This document shows positions 6,354 through 7,505 of a stretch of 7,505 nucleotides of DNA, in pieces. Below the pieces are notes generated by a model. The model was not told where the DNA came from, made no database searches, and was given only the letters and a program-made list of their open reading frames with translations. The stretch is from NCBI GenBank assembly GCA_964554125.1, contig CAZKNG010000098.1:1-7505 (forward strand). Reading direction: 5' to 3'. The stretch comes from JAGHBT01 sp035311885. GTDB taxonomy: Bacteria; Krumholzibacteriota; Krumholzibacteriia; Krumholzibacteriales; WJIX01. The number at the start of each line of letters is the position of its first letter. Positions within the stretch are counted from its first letter, which is position 1. The position numbers were made by a program, and so were the translations under genes.

Positions 6354-7505
6354 ATGGAAAAAGAAAAGCTGGTATATTATTTTGGAAGCGATAAAGCTGA
6401 CGGTAACTCCGGAATGGGTGATTTGCTGGGTGGTAAGGGAGCAAATCTTGCGGAAATGGCTAATTTAGGTATTCCGGTACCACCGGGCTTTACCATTACA
6501 ACAAAGGTATGTATCGATTTCTACGAAAATAACGGTGAATATCCTGAAGGACTTAAAGAGATGGTTACCGGACAGTTGAGGAAGATTGAAGAAGAAATGG
6601 GGTCAGAATTCGGTGATCCCGCCAGTCCGCTCCTTCTTTCTATCCGATCCGGCGCGCGTATAAGTATGCCGGGAATGATGGACACAGTTTTAAATCTTGG
6701 CCTGAACTCAGAAACGGTAAAAGGTGTCGCTGAAAAATCAGGAGACGAGCGTTTTGCCTGGGATTGTTACCGCAGGTTCATTCAGATGTACGGCGATGTC
6801 GTTCTGGCAATGAAACCCGAGAAAAAGGATGATATCGATCCTTTTGAAGAAATTCTTATTAAGAAGAAGAAAGAGAGAAAGATAGATAACGATATTGATC
6901 TCAATGTCGATGACTTGAAAGATCTGGTTTCAGAATATAAGAAATTAATCAAAGAAAAAAAGGATCTTGATTTTCCGGATGACCCTGAAGAACAACTCTG
7001 GCGAGCGATCGGAGCTGTATTTAATTCCTGGAATAATGAGAGGGCCATTGCCTATAGAAAGCTGAACGGTATTCCTCATAATTGGGGTACGGCGGTCAAC
7101 GTTCAAGCTATGTTATTTGGAAATCTTGGGTTAGATTCGGGAACCGGCGTTGCATTTACGAGAAATCCAGCGACCGGGGAGAATAATTTTTACGGTGAAT
7201 ATCTTATGAATGCTCAGGGAGAAGATGTCGTCGCCGGTATAAGAACGCCTCATCCAATAAATATTCAGCAGAAGGGAGATGCCGATATCCCTTCACTCGA
7301 AGAAGAGATGAAAGATGTCTATGATCAGCTTCTTGATGTAAGGAGCCGCCTTGAGAAACATTACAAGGATATGCAGGATCTCGAATTTACAATACAGAAT
7401 AAAAAACTTTGGATTCTTCAGACACGTACGGGTAAGAGGACAGGTTTTGCAGCTATAAGAATTGCCGTTGACCTTGTGAGGGATGGAATTATTTCAAAAG
7501 AAACA
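6354..7505 (+). CDS. ppdK: Pyruvate, phosphate dikinase, N-terminal part (cut by the window edge)
   Basis: PPDK is cytoplasmic and reversibly converts pyruvate, ATP and phosphate to phosphoenolpyruvate, AMP and diphosphate. Bacteria use it in gluconeogenesis or in diphosphate-dependent glycolysis. The frame is open from ATG 6354 to the last base, giving 384 of the usual 870-920 residues. Visible motifs are GGKGANLAEM (26-35), SIRSGARISMPGMMD (96-110), GTAVNVQAM (245-253), GTGVAFTRNPATGE (263-276), NAQGEDVVAG and LQTRTGKRT (355-363). Lys28, Arg98, Glu344, Gln356 and Arg358 correspond to the nucleotide-site residues Lys22, Arg92, Glu323, Gln335 and Arg337 of the Clostridium symbiosum enzyme, numbered from memory. 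The shift from +6 to +21 implies about 15 extra residues, partly around 300-312. The catalytic-histidine swivelling domain and the pyruvate/PEP barrel lie beyond the edge. The motifs separate PPDK from PEP synthase. The gene seems transcribed apart from the upstream cluster. Confidence 0.97.
   Translation, partial: MEKEKLVYYFGSDKADGNSGMGDLLGGKGANLAEMANLGIPVPPGFTITTKVCIDFYENNGEYPEGLKEMVTGQLRKIEEEMGSEFGDPASPLLLSIRSGARISMPGMMDTVLNLGLNSETVKGVAEKSGDERFAWDCYRRFIQMYGDVVLAMKPEKKDDIDPFEEILIKKKKERKIDNDIDLNVDDLKDLVSEYKKLIKEKKDLDFPDDPEEQLWRAIGAVFNSWNNERAIAYRKLNGIPHNWGTAVNVQAMLFGNLGLDSGTGVAFTRNPATGENNFYGEYLMNAQGEDVVAGIRTPHPINIQQKGDADIPSLEEEMKDVYDQLLDVRSRLEKHYKDMQDLEFTIQNKKLWILQTRTGKRTGFAAIRIAVDLVRDGIISKET

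Noticed and set aside
6253..6444. Minus-strand frame across the ppdK promoter region and start
   Set aside because: It overlaps the ppdK ribosome binding site and first codons, and its product has no recognisable features.
6782..7048. Minus-strand frame within ppdK
   Set aside because: It is antisense to highly conserved PPDK sequence; its serine/phenylalanine-rich product mirrors the lysine- and acid-rich sense strand.
1..7505. CRISPR arrays, tRNA genes, insertion sequences, integrase or defence genes
   Set aside because: No regularly spaced repeats, cloverleaf-like segments, transposase or recombinase motifs, or terminal inverted repeats flanking genes were seen on either strand.

Overview
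The window holds four genes, all on the + strand and all at roughly 40% G+C by eye. Three form a tight cluster of exported proteins (about 207-6013). After a non-coding gap of about 340 bases, the fourth gene starts and runs off the right edge; it is pyruvate, phosphate dikinase (ppdK). I see no mobile element, tRNA, rRNA, CRISPR array or sign of recent transfer.

Organism: the first two proteins are lipoproteins built from Fn3/Ig-like modules with a 'W..D.DG.V..Y.Y' strand pattern. The third ends in a FlgD-like / type IX-secretion-like C-terminal module. This style is typical of the Fibrobacteres-Chlorobi-Bacteroidetes (FCB) superphylum and its uncultured relatives (for example Zixibacteria, Marinimicrobia, Latescibacteria, KSB1, Cloacimonadota). 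The inference rests on protein style, not on a marker gene, and I cannot name a phylum.

Layout: 1-206 is non-coding. It contains a long imperfect hairpin (5-50), probably the end of an upstream transcription unit, and two candidate promoters: a Bacteroidota-style TTTG/TAnnTTTG pair at 71-100 and a sigma70-style TTGACT-N18-TATATT at 129-158. Positions 207-2219 encode a 670-residue all-beta lipoprotein. Positions 2275-4608 encode a 777-residue lipoprotein with a related N-terminal module followed by an unusual C-terminal alpha/beta domain. Positions 4640-6013 encode a 457-residue secreted protein with a GTG start, an Fn3-like middle and the sorting-type C-terminus. The gaps of 55 and 31 bases suggest one operon. 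Positions 6014-6353 hold several small hairpins and a candidate ppdK promoter. Positions 6354-7505 are the nucleotide-binding N-terminal 384 residues of ppdK.

How they may work together: the three exported proteins look like an envelope or surface assembly, with two lipid-anchored multi-domain scaffolds and one protein that may be carried out and attached by a C-terminal signal. No substrate can be named. PPDK is a cytoplasmic enzyme interconverting pyruvate and phosphoenolpyruvate, and seems to be a separate transcription unit. The least understood part, and the best candidate for something new, is the C-terminal half of the second lipoprotein (about residues 430-777) together with its operon partners.
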